A stretch of DNA of 64,000 nucleotides from Paenibacillus methanolicus (GTDB lineage: Bacteria > Bacillota > Bacilli > Paenibacillales > Paenibacillaceae), in the NCBI RefSeq assembly GCF_008124765.1, contig NZ_VNHS01000003.1, forward strand, positions 558,001-622,000. Direction: 5' to 3'. Of the stretch, positions 17,514 through 26,896 are shown in pieces (within the stretch, counting starts at the first letter, position 1; every line of letters starts with the position of its first letter). Both the position numbers and the translations under genes were made by a program. The notes below the pieces were generated by a model that did not search any database, had not been told where the DNA came from, and was given only the letters and a program-made list of their open reading frames with translations.

Positions 17514-18827
17514 TCAAAGATCCAGCTCCGTCGGTTTCAGCTGCGCCATCTGTTCGGAGAATTGCTCCGGCGTAATCTCCCCCGATAAGAGCTGCGCAAT
17601 CAAGTTTTTGTGCGCATCCGCCGATTCGGCCGGGAGAATATTGTCCCACCACGTAATGAACGAGTTCCCCGTTTTCATGATCTCGGCGGCGGCTTGGTCA
17701 AGCTCGGACAGGTTGGACGTGTCGAGCCCGTCCGTATTCCAGCAAGGAAGCCCTGCGCCGGCCTGGAACCCTTTCGTGCCGAGCTCCATGCTCAAATACG
17801 TGAGGAATTCGACGGCTTCTTTCGGGTGTTTGGTGGAATTGTTGACGTAGAAGCCGTCCTGGCCTCCGCCGAAAATCTCGGTGTTCTTGCCCTTGCCGTC
17901 TTCAAAGATCGGGAAGGGAACGACCTGCACCTTGCCCTTAACGGCAGACGACGCGTCCTCGATGCCGCCATTGACCCAGTTCGCTTGGACCATCATGGCC
18001 CCGTTGCCCGCATTGAAGGCGCCGAGCATCTCGTCGTAGCTCATGCTGAACATGCTGCTGTTGAAGGCGCCGGCTTTGGCCAGCTCCTGCATTTTGGCGG
18101 CCGCCGCGACGAAGTCGGGCGAATTCCACTGGGAAGGATCCTTGAACGCCGCCATAACCGCGTCGTTGCCTGCCTGGCGCATCGCGATGAGGTCGTACCA
18201 ATACATGCCCGGCCAGCGGTCCTTCTCGCCGATGAGCGCCGGCGTAATGCCCGCTTCCTTCAATTTCGATACCGCGTCGAGCAGCTCCGTATAGGTGGTC
18301 GGAATCTTGGCGCCGGCTTTCTGGAACAGCTCCGTATTGACGTAAAGGCTCGCGATATGCGTATAGACCGGCAGCGTGTAGATTTTGCCGTTGGTCGTGA
18401 TGCCCTCCAGCATCCCCGGCGCCATCTTCGCCTTGATGTCGTCCGTGACATGGCTCGTAATGTCGAGCACGTTGCCGGACTTGATATAAGGCTGCATAAA
18501 GCTGCCGCCGCCCATGCCGTAAAATACGTCCGGCGCTTCGTTTGCCGCGAGCGCGGTCTTGATTTTGGTCTTATACTGCTCGCCGGTTGTACCGGTCCGT
18601 TCGACTTGAATATCCGGATGATCCTTGTTCCATTTCTCAATGATTTCCGGCAATAGTTTGGCCGACGGATCCGTATTGCCGACGGACTGATCCCAGAGCG
18701 TCAATTTGATCGTGCCGCTCCCGCCCGATTGCGCCTCCCCCGAATTCTGTGACGAGCATGCGGCTATGCTGCCTGCGACGCCGATAGCCAGCGCAACCCC
18801 CATCGATCTTTTTAGCAACGCTTTCAT
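17514..18827 (-). CDS. Sugar ABC transporter substrate-binding lipoprotein
   Basis: Extracellular binding protein of the CUT1 importer, 437 aa. It has a lipoprotein signal peptide ending in a GSIAAC lipobox near residue 24, then a type 1 periplasmic-binding fold (TLWDQSVGNTDPS near the start; the GAMMVQANWVNGG segment is typical of the family). The ATG at 18827 was chosen because it gives the signal peptide directly and has GGAGG about 10 nt upstream; longer in-frame starts add a basic stretch with no signal character. Substrate is not readable, but the shared promoter element with the CE1 esterase gene suggests oligosaccharides from esterified xylan. Confidence 0.93.
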   Translation of the reverse strand: MKALLKRSMGVALAIGVAGSIAACSSQNSGEAQSGGSGTIKLTLWDQSVGNTDPSAKLLPEIIEKWNKDHPDIQVERTGTTGEQYKTKIKTALAANEAPDVFYGMGGGSFMQPYIKSGNVLDITSHVTDDIKAKMAPGMLEGITTNGKIYTLPVYTHIASLYVNTELFQKAGAKIPTTYTELLDAVSKLKEAGITPALIGEKDRWPGMYWYDLIAMRQAGNDAVMAAFKDPSQWNSPDFVAAAAKMQELAKAGAFNSSMFSMSYDEMLGAFNAGNGAMMVQANWVNGGIEDASSAVKGKVQVVPFPIFEDGKGKNTEIFGGGQDGFYVNNSTKHPKEAVEFLTYLSMELGTKGFQAGAGLPCWNTDGLDTSNLSELDQAAAEIMKTGNSFITWWDNILPAESADAHKNLIAQLLSGEITPEQFSEQMAQLKPTELDL

Positions 18828-18848
18828 TTCTTGAAAACCTCCCCGGCA

Positions 18849-18943
18849 GAATCGTTGTTTCTTCTCACATTTTAAGAGGCGCGCCTGGATTACTCCATTC
18901 ACAATACCTGCATCCGCTTTCAAAATTCGAACATCCAGCCGCG
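18849..18943 (-). promoter_or_regulatory. YesN-type activator element and promoter of importer operon
   Basis: The segment 18893-18943 closely matches 20997-21046 before the esterase gene. On the minus strand it carries GGATGTTCG and GGATGCAGG, 21 bp apart in the same direction, then TGAATGGAG. A TAAAAT box at 18868-18873 would be the -10, and AACGATTC (18849-18856) is also conserved at the same distance. No -35 consensus is present, as expected for an activated promoter. Confidence 0.65.
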
Positions 18944-18981
18944 CGATCCATGAGCCGCGTCGGTCTCTCTTGGAATTCAAA

Positions 18982-19019
18982 AGCAAAGCCTAACCCCCTA
19001 CGAGAGGCTAGGCTTTGCT
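18982..19019 (-). terminator. Terminator of CE1 esterase gene
   Basis: A 14-bp stem (18982-18995 with 19006-19019, one G-U pair). On the minus strand TTTTG follows. It begins 8 nt after the esterase stop codon. Confidence 0.85.
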
Positions 19020-19027
19020 AGGCCGAC

Positions 19028-20899
19028 CTAATGGAATAGATCCGGCAGAATGTCATAAATATACTGGTTCACCCAATTCCAAGCATGCGTGCCCCCATCG
19101 CCGACGATGAAATAGAAATTCCCTTTCGTCGTATCCGAGGAATAAATGAACGTATCCGTTAATTGTTTCATGGCATCGATCTGCGGCTTCAAGTTGGGAT
19201 ACGCGATATCCAAATTGCCCGTGGCCGCGAATACGTAATAATCCTTCGGCGCATAACCGGCATCCTTAGCAACCTTGGCAAGGTATTCCGCCGTTTCCTT
19301 CGGCTTGCTGCCGCCGGCAGCCTGACCTAATATCCAGCTGTCGCCGCTGAGCGGCATGTAATATTTGAAATAGTCCAAGCCATGAATAAAGGTGTACCAC
19401 GTCGTGACGGACCCCATGGAGAAGCCGCCGAATGCCCGATGCGCCCGCGATGCTTTCAAGTCTTCCAAGCTCGCGGATTTAGCATAGGTGTGATATTTGG
19501 TTTCCACTAAAGGCACGATCGTGGAAATCAACTCCTCGTGGAACAGGGCGGTATCGTTCTTGCCGCCATAGAAGGTAGGCGTCACGACGATCATCGGTTC
19601 GATATCCCCGTTTGCCATCATGTTGTCCAAGATACGCTTTAGTTCCTTGCTTTGGCCGGGGCCGCCGAAGATGAGGTCCTCGTTCTCCCCGCCGCCATGC
19701 ATAAGATAGAGGACGTTATATTTCGTCGTCGTATCGGAAGCGTCATAACCGTGCGGAAGATAAACGTTCAGCTTCTTGTCGTCTGTCCCGTTCGTTAAAT
19801 TAGGCGCTTTGTACGCCACGCTTTCAATGGTCCCCGGCTGCTTGCTCTCCAGCCGATATGCATCCGGAACCGGCTTGAAATACTTCTCGTTCGCCGCTTC
19901 CTCCGTCATTTCCAACTTGCTGATCGCCTCCTTGATCGCCGCATAGTGCTCATCCAGTCGCGCTTGGGTCGCTCGATCATCATGAATAACGTTTTCGGCA
20001 ATGACGTTCATAATGGCATCCTTTACGCTGGCCGAATTTTTGTACAGCGAGAAATCAAGCTTCAGCGCCTGTTGGATCAGATTCAAGAGATCGTACGGAT
20101 TGGGTCCGCTTACCGCCCCTTTCGTCTTGCCGGTCAGGAGGACCGCGCCGAATTTCCGCGTATCATTCCATGCGCCGCCCGTCGAATCGAATACATTGAT
20201 CGTGCCGATTCGTTCCGTTTCTTTGGCGTCATTCACCTGCAATTCGATGCCGAGCGCTTTGACGTTGTCCGACTTCGTATCGAGCGCGATTCTGGTTTCG
20301 ACCACGTATCCGCCTTCCGACTTTGTCGCGGCGGTGTAAATCCGCTCGGCATCTCCGTTGTCCACGGACAGCCTATTGTCGTAATTCACGCGAATATGCA
20401 GGTCATCCACGCCATATTCTTGGGTCTTGTCGTTGTTCTCGTCTACGAAGATTTCCACGGAATCTTGCATGTAGGGCGTGCCGGATTTGACGGACATATG
20501 CGGATCTTTGACTTCGGCAAGAATGTACAGCGCATGTTCATCCCACAACGCTTTGAAGACGGCGGAAGCCCCGGCTTGGCTAGTGCGGTATTTGGGGGTG
20601 ACCACCTGCGCGCTTTTCCAGGCTTTATCCACGCTGCCGTCAATCACGGGCGACCCGAAATACGCCACCATTCTTCCCTGGGCATCCAATCCGTTCTGAT
20701 CTACCGGTACTCTCGCCGGGCCGGGCGCCGGTTTCTTGGGGGTTTCGTTCGCGTTGCCAGTCTGTTTGGATACGGACATTCCTTGTGCTGCGGCCGCAGC
20801 GGCATCAGCCCCCGAACCGGGCACGCTCGTAAGTGCCAGGGATGCCATGACGGCCATCATCACGGGCTTCAACAGCAGCTTCTTCGTTCGCTTCTTCAA
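19028..20899 (-). CDS. Secreted CBM9 - CE1 carbohydrate esterase
   Basis: A secreted enzyme of 623 aa. A signal peptide (about 1-35, ending in ADAAAAAA) is followed by a CBM9-like sugar-binding domain (about 70-245; [27 protein letters not shown]) and a C-terminal alpha/beta-hydrolase of family CE1 (about 330-623). The nucleophile serine is in FGGFSMGS, the oxyanion region is LMHGGGENED, and the catalytic histidine is in GDGGTHAWNW near the end. CE1 enzymes remove feruloyl or acetyl groups from xylan; the choice cannot be made here. The TTG at 20899 was chosen: AGGAGG lies 8 nt upstream and the signal peptide follows at once. It shares an activator element with the importer operon and lies beside the YesM/YesN pair. 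Confidence 0.88.
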   Translation of the reverse strand: MKKRTKKLLLKPVMMAVMASLALTSVPGSGADAAAAAAQGMSVSKQTGNANETPKKPAPGPARVPVDQNGLDAQGRMVAYFGSPVIDGSVDKAWKSAQVVTPKYRTSQAGASAVFKALWDEHALYILAEVKDPHMSVKSGTPYMQDSVEIFVDENNDKTQEYGVDDLHIRVNYDNRLSVDNGDAERIYTAATKSEGGYVVETRIALDTKSDNVKALGIELQVNDAKETERIGTINVFDSTGGAWNDTRKFGAVLLTGKTKGAVSGPNPYDLLNLIQQALKLDFSLYKNSASVKDAIMNVIAENVIHDDRATQARLDEHYAAIKEAISKLEMTEEAANEKYFKPVPDAYRLESKQPGTIESVAYKAPNLTNGTDDKKLNVYLPHGYDASDTTTKYNVLYLMHGGGENEDLIFGGPGQSKELKRILDNMMANGDIEPMIVVTPTFYGGKNDTALFHEELISTIVPLVETKYHTYAKSASLEDLKASRAHRAFGGFSMGSVTTWYTFIHGLDYFKYYMPLSGDSWILGQAAGGSKPKETAEYLAKVAKDAGYAPKDYYVFAATGNLDIAYPNLKPQIDAMKQLTDTFIYSSDTTKGNFYFIVGDGGTHAWNWVNQYIYDILPDLFH

Positions 20900-20952
20900 A
20901 AAGATCTCCTCCTCTTCTTTTTGTAGCGCTTTCAATTTCAAACTCCGCAGGT

Positions 20953-21046
20953 GAATCGTTGCTGCTCCTCTTATTTTAGGGAGGCGGCCAGCCGTGCTCC
21001 ATTCAAAAAACGAGCATCCGCTTTCATTATTCGAACATCCAGCCGC
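20953..21046 (-). promoter_or_regulatory. YesN-type activator element and promoter of esterase gene
   Basis: Second copy of the element at 18849-18943, with identical spacing between its parts. On the minus strand: GGATGTTCG and GGATGCTCG 21 bp apart, TGAATGGAG, a TAAAAT -10 and AACGATTC. It touches the end of the response-regulator gene, so the regulator gene and its probable target promoter are adjacent. Confidence 0.65.
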
Positions 21047-21047
21047 T

Positions 21048-22628
21048 TTAGGATTTCAGGCTTCGGTATTCGTTGACCGACCTGCCGATATTTTTTTTGA
21101 AGACGATGCTGAAATAATGGGGATCGGCGATGCCTACCTGCTCCCCCACCTCATAGCTTCTTAGATCCGTCCGCTTGAGCAGCGCCTCCGCCTTCTTCAT
21201 GCGTATATTCGTGAGATACTCCACGAAGGTTTGACCCGTTTCCTTCTTCATCAGCCTGCCCAAATGCCCCGGACTGATGAAAAAGGCCGCGGCGGTACTC
21301 GCAAGTCCCAACTCCGGATCGCTCATGTTCTGCTCGAGATACGATTTCACGCGACCGATCAGGTTCCCTTCAATGGCTTGTTTTTTGGCGTGGATGGTCG
21401 TTGAAAGTTGAACGACGTATTGGGATAAGGCCGATTTTATGTCCGGCAGATTATCCGCGCTTAGCAAGGCTATCAGCGTTTCCTTATCCAACACGGTCTC
21501 GTGTTCGATCTGCTGTTCGATCGCCGCATGCTGACCTGCCGTGATCACGTCCATCGCCGCCATGCGGAATTGCGACACGCCGGAGAACGGCACGCTGAAA
21601 ATCTCATGCAGAATCCCAAGCGCCCGATCGGAAGATCCGACGCTGACATGGAACTGCAGCTGCTTGATCAGCTCCGAATTGGACTGATATGGCCTTTCTC
21701 CGTTCTCGACGACGTCTTCGTAGCAGACAACCTGGTTGTTGCCGGCGAAGGCTTTGTATTGGAGCGCGCGGGAAGCTTCCCGGTAACCTAGGCTCATCGC
21801 TAGCGGGTCCGAATGTCTCCGCCCGATTCCGATGTTTGCGACGCAAGGGTACGCACCGATGAGGTCGGATTGGAGCCGCCGGCAATCGCTTGCGAACGCG
21901 GCGTCCCGATTCATGGCGATGGCGACGATGTGGTTGCGGGCATCCGATACGACGATTACGCCCGAATCGTGCCGGAAGAAGGCCTCCGTCTTACATCTGC
22001 ATTCCATCCGCAGCAGTAGGAGCTGCTCCTCGGATTGCTTCTCGGATGCCCGAATAATCTCGATCACGGCAATCTGAAGCGAGACGGCCGGATGTAGCGG
22101 GATGTTGAAGAAGCCCGCCTTCTCCCGAATTTCGTCCGAGAAGAGAACGCCGGATAACCATTGGTTCAGGAATTTTTCCTTTAGAAACGGCAAATTCCGC
22201 TGCAGGTCTCCTTGAAGCCTCTCAAGCTCCCGATCGCGCTTGCGCGCTTCTTTTATTTTGCCTTTTAGCTTTGCCGCGACCTGAAGCAGTTCTGCGGCGC
22301 GGATCGGCTTTAAGATAAAATCCGACACTCCGAGTTGGATGCCCTGGCGCGCATATTCGAACTCGTCATGCCCGGTCACGATCACGATTTTGGTCGTCGG
22401 ATACTTCTCCAGAACTAGGCCGCTGAGATCGATTCCGTTCATGGCGGGCATGTAAATATCGGTAAAGATAATATCCGGTCTCCATTGCTCCACCAGATCA
22501 AGCGCTTCGTGCCCGCCCGATGCTTCCGCTACGATCGTCATCCCCTGCTGCTCCCAGTCGATGCGCATGCGGAGCAAATTCCGAATGAGGTATTCGTCGT
22601 CCACGATGAGAACCTTTAGATTGTCCAT
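21048..22628 (-). CDS. AraC-type response regulator (YesN family)
   Basis: A DNA-binding response regulator of 526 aa. The receiver domain (1-120) has DDE near residue 10, the phospho-acceptor Asp in FTDIYMPAMNG near 55, and K in FILKPI. A linker of about 300 residues follows, then a C-terminal AraC helix-turn-helix pair (about 425-526; LASTAAAFFISPGHLGRLMK and the VGIADPHYFSIVFKKNIG signature). It overlaps the kinase stop by one base (TAATG), so the pair is translationally coupled. The likely targets are the two promoters with 21-bp-spaced GGATG repeats, one of them directly downstream. Confidence 0.94.
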   Translation of the reverse strand: MDNLKVLIVDDEYLIRNLLRMRIDWEQQGMTIVAEASGGHEALDLVEQWRPDIIFTDIYMPAMNGIDLSGLVLEKYPTTKIVIVTGHDEFEYARQGIQLGVSDFILKPIRAAELLQVAAKLKGKIKEARKRDRELERLQGDLQRNLPFLKEKFLNQWLSGVLFSDEIREKAGFFNIPLHPAVSLQIAVIEIIRASEKQSEEQLLLLRMECRCKTEAFFRHDSGVIVVSDARNHIVAIAMNRDAAFASDCRRLQSDLIGAYPCVANIGIGRRHSDPLAMSLGYREASRALQYKAFAGNNQVVCYEDVVENGERPYQSNSELIKQLQFHVSVGSSDRALGILHEIFSVPFSGVSQFRMAAMDVITAGQHAAIEQQIEHETVLDKETLIALLSADNLPDIKSALSQYVVQLSTTIHAKKQAIEGNLIGRVKSYLEQNMSDPELGLASTAAAFFISPGHLGRLMKKETGQTFVEYLTNIRMKKAEALLKRTDLRSYEVGEQVGIADPHYFSIVFKKNIGRSVNEYRSLKS

Positions 22629-24439
22629 TATGCCTCTTCTCCTACAGGTATGAATAAGGTGATCGCCGTTCCCTTGCCCGGTTCGCTGTCAATTCTGAAA
22701 TGGCTTCGATCATCGTAAAAAATGCGCAATCGCTCCAGGGTTCCCCACAAGCCGAAGCTCTGGCTTTGCCCGTTTCGCTCCGATCGGATGATTTGCGCGA
22801 CCTTCTCTTCCGACATGCCTATGCCATCGTCGGCAACGGCGATCGTCAACATCCCGCCCGCGCGGCGCGCGCGGATTCGAATCGTGCCCTTCGTTCCTTT
22901 AGACCGTATGCCGTGATAAAGCGAATTCTCGACGAGCGGCTGCAAGACCAGCTTCGGAATGCTGTAGGAATAGCAGCTTTCGTCCACGTCGTATTCCACC
23001 TCGAAAATATCCCGGTACCGCGCTTGTTGGATTTTCAAATAGTTCCGGACCATCTCGACTTCCTCGCCGACCGTGATGATGTCGCGTCCCTTGCTGACGC
23101 TCGCGCGATAGTAGCCGCCCAGCGCCTCCAGCAAATCGCATACCTGATCGTTTAACCCGGACAGCGCCAGCGACGTAATCGAGTCGAGCGTGTTGTATAG
23201 AAAATGCGGCTTGATTTGAGCTTGAAGCGTATTCAGCTCCGCCTTGCGGAGCGTGTGCTGCTCTTCGATAATCCGCTTCAGCAGCTGATCGATTTGTTCG
23301 ATCATGTTGTTGTAGCCGATGAAAAGCTGTTGAAATTCGTAGCTGTTGCGCGTGGCGGGAACCTTCTGGAAACGACCGCTCTTGGCTGTGGACATCGAAC
23401 GCAGCAGCCGGTGAATCGGTTGAATAATACTGCGCGAAATCATGAAGGAGGTCACGAAGAAGACGGCTCCGTTGATGATGAGCAGCACAAGCGCCAGGAG
23501 CACGAGCGATTTATTGATCGTACGGATGACGTTGTGCGGCGTCATGCTCACGAACGTCCACTTCGAACTCCCGCCTGACAGATAAGAAACCGTATAGGAC
23601 TGGGACCCGGATTTCAGGGGCAGGAAGCCAGCGTTCGTCTGCCGCAAGGTTGGCTTGGCCAACTGATCGTACGACGCTTGCATCTGCTGGAAAAGCGCGA
23701 GCGGAACATCCTCCGTCGCGTTGGCGGCGATGATCTGATTGCTTTCGTCCAGAATCGCGAATGGCAGCGCGGTGGGATTCGGCAAATTGGAATAGACCTT
23801 GACGAAAGCGTCTCCTTTGATATTGATGACAAGCACGCCGAGCGGCGACGTGTCGTCGAGATCCCGAATCAACCGGATGAAGGATACGAAGTTCTGATCG
23901 GCGTTTCCCGTGAACGCTCCGCTTCCGTTCAATTTCAAGATATACTTCCCTTTCTGGGCGACCACTTGCGAATACCACTGCGCATCATGGACGTTCGCTC
24001 TCGTGAACGTCGGCGATTGCTCGGTGCCGACGGAGAACAGATTGCCCGAATTGTCGAATATGTAGACGGAATCGATCATCGGAACCGCTTGCATAAGATT
24101 GTACAAATACAGGCTGACTTTGGACTGCGTTGGCAGATTGGCGTACACATTCCCCTGCCGCAGCAGATTTTGCAAATTCTCATCCGAGAAGATCATCTTC
24201 GAGTAATTGTTCACGTTCTCCACCATGAATTCGACGTTCGTTTGAATGGAGGTAAGCGTTTGAAAGGAAGCTTCATTAATTTTGTTCTGCGCCGAGTTGG
24301 TGGAGATTTGATTGAACACGACATAGCTGAAAGCGACCGAAAGCAAGATGACCAGAAAATATAAAAAAGGGATTTTGAGCGCCAGCTTGATCGGCTTGCC
24401 GCGAATGGAAGCGTTCAAGTTTGTTATCGTTCGTAGCAC
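22628..24439 (-). CDS. Sensor histidine kinase (YesM family)
   Basis: A membrane sensor of 603 aa. It has one transmembrane segment near 20-40, an extracellular sensing domain (about 45-280) and a second transmembrane segment near 290-310. A HAMP linker follows, then a His_kinase-type dimerisation segment with the phospho-histidine in QIKPHFLYNTLDS and an ATPase domain (LQPLVENSLYHG, VADDGIGMS, GLWGTLERL). These are hallmarks of the YesM/LytS class. The GTG at 24439 was preferred, with GGAGG 6 nt upstream; this also places the first transmembrane segment correctly. It probably senses an extracellular sugar and phosphorylates the adjacent YesN-like regulator. Confidence 0.93.
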   Translation of the reverse strand: MLRTITNLNASIRGKPIKLALKIPFLYFLVILLSVAFSYVVFNQISTNSAQNKINEASFQTLTSIQTNVEFMVENVNNYSKMIFSDENLQNLLRQGNVYANLPTQSKVSLYLYNLMQAVPMIDSVYIFDNSGNLFSVGTEQSPTFTRANVHDAQWYSQVVAQKGKYILKLNGSGAFTGNADQNFVSFIRLIRDLDDTSPLGVLVINIKGDAFVKVYSNLPNPTALPFAILDESNQIIAANATEDVPLALFQQMQASYDQLAKPTLRQTNAGFLPLKSGSQSYTVSYLSGGSSKWTFVSMTPHNVIRTINKSLVLLALVLLIINGAVFFVTSFMISRSIIQPIHRLLRSMSTAKSGRFQKVPATRNSYEFQQLFIGYNNMIEQIDQLLKRIIEEQHTLRKAELNTLQAQIKPHFLYNTLDSITSLALSGLNDQVCDLLEALGGYYRASVSKGRDIITVGEEVEMVRNYLKIQQARYRDIFEVEYDVDESCYSYSIPKLVLQPLVENSLYHGIRSKGTKGTIRIRARRAGGMLTIAVADDGIGMSEEKVAQIIRSERNGQSQSFGLWGTLERLRIFYDDRSHFRIDSEPGKGTAITLFIPVGEEA

Positions 24440-24471
24440 GCAGCACCTCCGTGTGATCGTGAATGACAAAA

Positions 24472-24493
24472 CCCTGTCCGGCTGGGGACAGGG
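24472..24493 (-). terminator. Terminator-like hairpin upstream of kinase
   Basis: An 8-bp stem (24472-24479 with 24486-24493); TTTTGTC follows on the minus strand. It lies 33 nt before the kinase GTG, so it may attenuate the kinase transcript or back up the MCP terminator. Confidence 0.55.
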
Positions 24494-24754
24494 CTTTCAT
24501 CCAACCATCGTTTTGTGCGCAAGCAATGGCTCCCGGGGGTTATTAGCGTTTTTGGCTGCCCCGGGCAGCCGACAGGCGGAGATCCGTTCGCGTTCGCCCG
24601 CATGTTCTCATTTTGTTGTAACTCCCGCTCGGGCTGCAACGTCCATGTTTTTACTTCACCCCGCCAATCTTTACCATTTTCATTATGGTTCGTACGCTCC
24701 GTTCAAATAATGGCGATCGGGGCCGCTAGGAAGCTTCGATCTTCTGTCGAGCAC

Positions 24755-24794
24755 GAAAAAGCCGCCGCGAATAGGTTCATTCGGGCAGCTTCTT
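24755..24794 (-). terminator. Terminator of the MCP gene
   Basis: On the minus strand a stem of about 11 bp with one bulge (GCTGCC.CGAAT with ATTCG.CGGCGGC) is followed by TTTTTCG. A closely similar sequence lies after the GH10 gene at 55141-55177. Confidence 0.75.
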
Positions 24795-24837
24795 AAGTGA
24801 CGTTCCAATCGCTAAATCGCACAACCGGCAGACGCCG

Positions 24838-26850
24838 TCAACGGTCGAACACGGCCAGCTTGTCCCGAAGATTCGCCGAGACCAACTCAAGCTGAGTCGA
24901 CAATTCAACGAGCCTGTCGCTTACGCGCTGCTGGTCGGCCGTTAGGGAAGCGACCTCTTGGGTCGTGGCCGAAGATTGCTCCGCCACCGCGCTGACGCTC
25001 CCCATGGATACGGATAATGTATGCTGCGCGTGAACGAGCTGCCCGACGGTATCCGTTACCGTCCCCAATTGATCGACGAAATGCCGCATTTGGGCATGGA
25101 CCTGACGGAAAATCTCGCTTGTCTCCGCTACAGCTTCCCGCTGGGAAGCAAATAACGGGCTCACTTCGGCTAATGCGTCCACGGTCGCGCTCACCTCGGA
25201 CATAATCTCGTCGGCGGTATTCTTCACCAGATCGATCGACCGTCTGGACTGCGCGGCAAGCTCGCGAATCTCGTCCGCCACGACAATAAATCCCTTGCCC
25301 GCCGCCCCGGCCCTGGCCGCTTCGATCGTGGCATTAAGCGACAAAATATTCGTCTGCTTCGCGATGCCCTGCATGACCTCGAGCACCCGCAGGACAGACA
25401 AGGCCGTACTTTGAAGCCGGTCCACGCGAACGGCTAGCGCTGCCGTCTTGCGTCCCGCGTCCGCGGTCTCCGACTCGAGCGCGTTCAACTGCCCGATTCC
25501 CCGTTCGCTCGCCTGCCCGACCGCGCCAGCTGCCACCCCAATGGTCCGATTGACCTCCATGAACTGCCGCATCTGCCTGGCTACCTCTTCCGCTAAACTC
25601 GCCGCCCCGATCGCGATCTCCTCCGTGGCGCCCGCGATTTCCATGGCGGCGGCCGACGTTCTATAGGACGCTTCTCCAAGCTCGCTTGCGGTATGCAGCA
25701 CCTCCGAAGCAGCGAGACGGGTCTGAAGCACGAGTTCGTCCATTTGCGCCATCATCCCATTGAACGACCGGGACAATTCGCCAATCTCGTCGCGACCGCG
25801 AACCGGCATACTAACCTTCAAGTTCCCCGAGGCTGCTTCTTGCATCAGGCCCTTCATGTTCCGCAGCGGGGAAGCAATGGATCTGACCATCCAAATGCCG
25901 ATCAGCGTTGCGATAATGGCCACAATGACAGCCATCGAATAGGTGGTTGACAAAATCATGCGCGCGTCTTGCATCAACACCTCCATCGGAATGGCAATGG
26001 ACAGCTGCCATTGCGAGAGACTAACCGCGCTGGTGACCGTTAATGCGCGGGCAGCTCCCGCTTCGCTCGGCAAGTATGCCTCCTGCTCCGAAGAAGCGGC
26101 AAGCAGCACGTGGTCGGCCGAGAGCAGTTTCGCTACTGCTTGTCCCTCTAGATCGATCTTCGTCAATGCGTCCGTCAGAAAGTCGGTCTTGATCTCGGCC
26201 ATGACGACATAGCCATTACCGCTTGGGCCCGGAAGCGCCTTAATGAGAGAGAAACGCTTCGATGGCCGGCTGTCGCCTTCTCCCCCTTCGCCTGCCTGCC
26301 ATAAAGCCTTCCTGGACGCGATCGCTTCCTTGAACCAAGCCGCATTCCGCGCCGCCTGCAGGATGCCCTTGTCGATCATGCCGCTGCTTACCGGCTCCAT
26401 GTCGCCCGATTTCGAAATCAGCGCGACGCCCAAGGCGCCCGGGTTGGCGAATACCCAGTTCCCAAGCGCCGAGGTCAGTTTCTGCCTGATCACGATCAAC
26501 TCCCTGGCGTCGGTGCCGGCGAGCGCCCCGCGCCTCGCCAAATCCTGAATGTCGCTGCCGAACAGCGATTGCTGCAGCGAATCATCGAACCGCTGCAGCG
26601 TCAAATCCAGCTTCTCCGCCGTTTGCTCCAAGGTCTGCCGGATGCTGAGTTCCGCATTGTTCGCGATCGTCCTTTTTGACATCTGATACGATACGCAACC
26701 AAGACTTAAGACGAAAGTCATCGTGGACAGGAAGAAGGCAAGAAACACGCGCGCTCCCACCGATTTGGACGGATGGAGCGTCGCCCTTTTGATTTTCCGA
26801 AGACCGATCTTCTTCCATTGCGGCATGAACGTTAGCCGTCGTTTTTTCAT
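24838..26850 (-). CDS. Methyl-accepting chemotaxis protein
   Basis: A membrane chemoreceptor of 670 aa. A transmembrane segment near 35-55 and another near 300-325 flank an extracellular Cache-like sensing domain (about 60-295). A HAMP domain follows (SIASPLRNMKGLMQEAASGN), then the long coiled signalling domain with the highly conserved hairpin tip around residue 500 (NILSLNATIEAARAG, then GFIVVADEIRELA). It lies only 46 bp after the CE7 esterase gene with no terminator between, so it is probably the last gene of the mannan importer operon and may sense a mannan-derived sugar. ATG has AGGTGG about 10 nt upstream; an ATG nine codons in is possible. Confidence 0.93.
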   Translation of the reverse strand: MKKRRLTFMPQWKKIGLRKIKRATLHPSKSVGARVFLAFFLSTMTFVLSLGCVSYQMSKRTIANNAELSIRQTLEQTAEKLDLTLQRFDDSLQQSLFGSDIQDLARRGALAGTDARELIVIRQKLTSALGNWVFANPGALGVALISKSGDMEPVSSGMIDKGILQAARNAAWFKEAIASRKALWQAGEGGEGDSRPSKRFSLIKALPGPSGNGYVVMAEIKTDFLTDALTKIDLEGQAVAKLLSADHVLLAASSEQEAYLPSEAGAARALTVTSAVSLSQWQLSIAIPMEVLMQDARMILSTTYSMAVIVAIIATLIGIWMVRSIASPLRNMKGLMQEAASGNLKVSMPVRGRDEIGELSRSFNGMMAQMDELVLQTRLAASEVLHTASELGEASYRTSAAAMEIAGATEEIAIGAASLAEEVARQMRQFMEVNRTIGVAAGAVGQASERGIGQLNALESETADAGRKTAALAVRVDRLQSTALSVLRVLEVMQGIAKQTNILSLNATIEAARAGAAGKGFIVVADEIRELAAQSRRSIDLVKNTADEIMSEVSATVDALAEVSPLFASQREAVAETSEIFRQVHAQMRHFVDQLGTVTDTVGQLVHAQHTLSVSMGSVSAVAEQSSATTQEVASLTADQQRVSDRLVELSTQLELVSANLRDKLAVFDR

Positions 26851-26896
26851 TCTGTCTCTGCCACCTCTTTGTTGGATACGCGTAGACCGCGGGCGT

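Larger units (their letters stand above)
24440..24837. other. Intergenic region, MCP end to kinase start
   Basis: Nearly 400 bp without a gene. It holds the MCP terminator (24755-24794), a second terminator-like hairpin close to the kinase start, and between them GC-rich inverted repeats (for example GGCTGCC/GGCAGCC around 24553-24569). I looked for known riboswitch motifs and recognised none. A clear kinase promoter is not visible. Confidence 0.5.

Noticed and set aside
17610..18656. 348-codon plus-strand frame over the first binding-protein gene
   Set aside because: Antisense shadow without ribosome binding site; the minus-strand lipoprotein is clear.
24496..24750. Possible riboswitch upstream of the YesM-like kinase
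   Set aside because: Several GC-rich inverted repeats are present, but no conserved core of c-di-GMP, cobalamin, TPP, glycine or other riboswitches could be recognised, and no second copy exists in the window.
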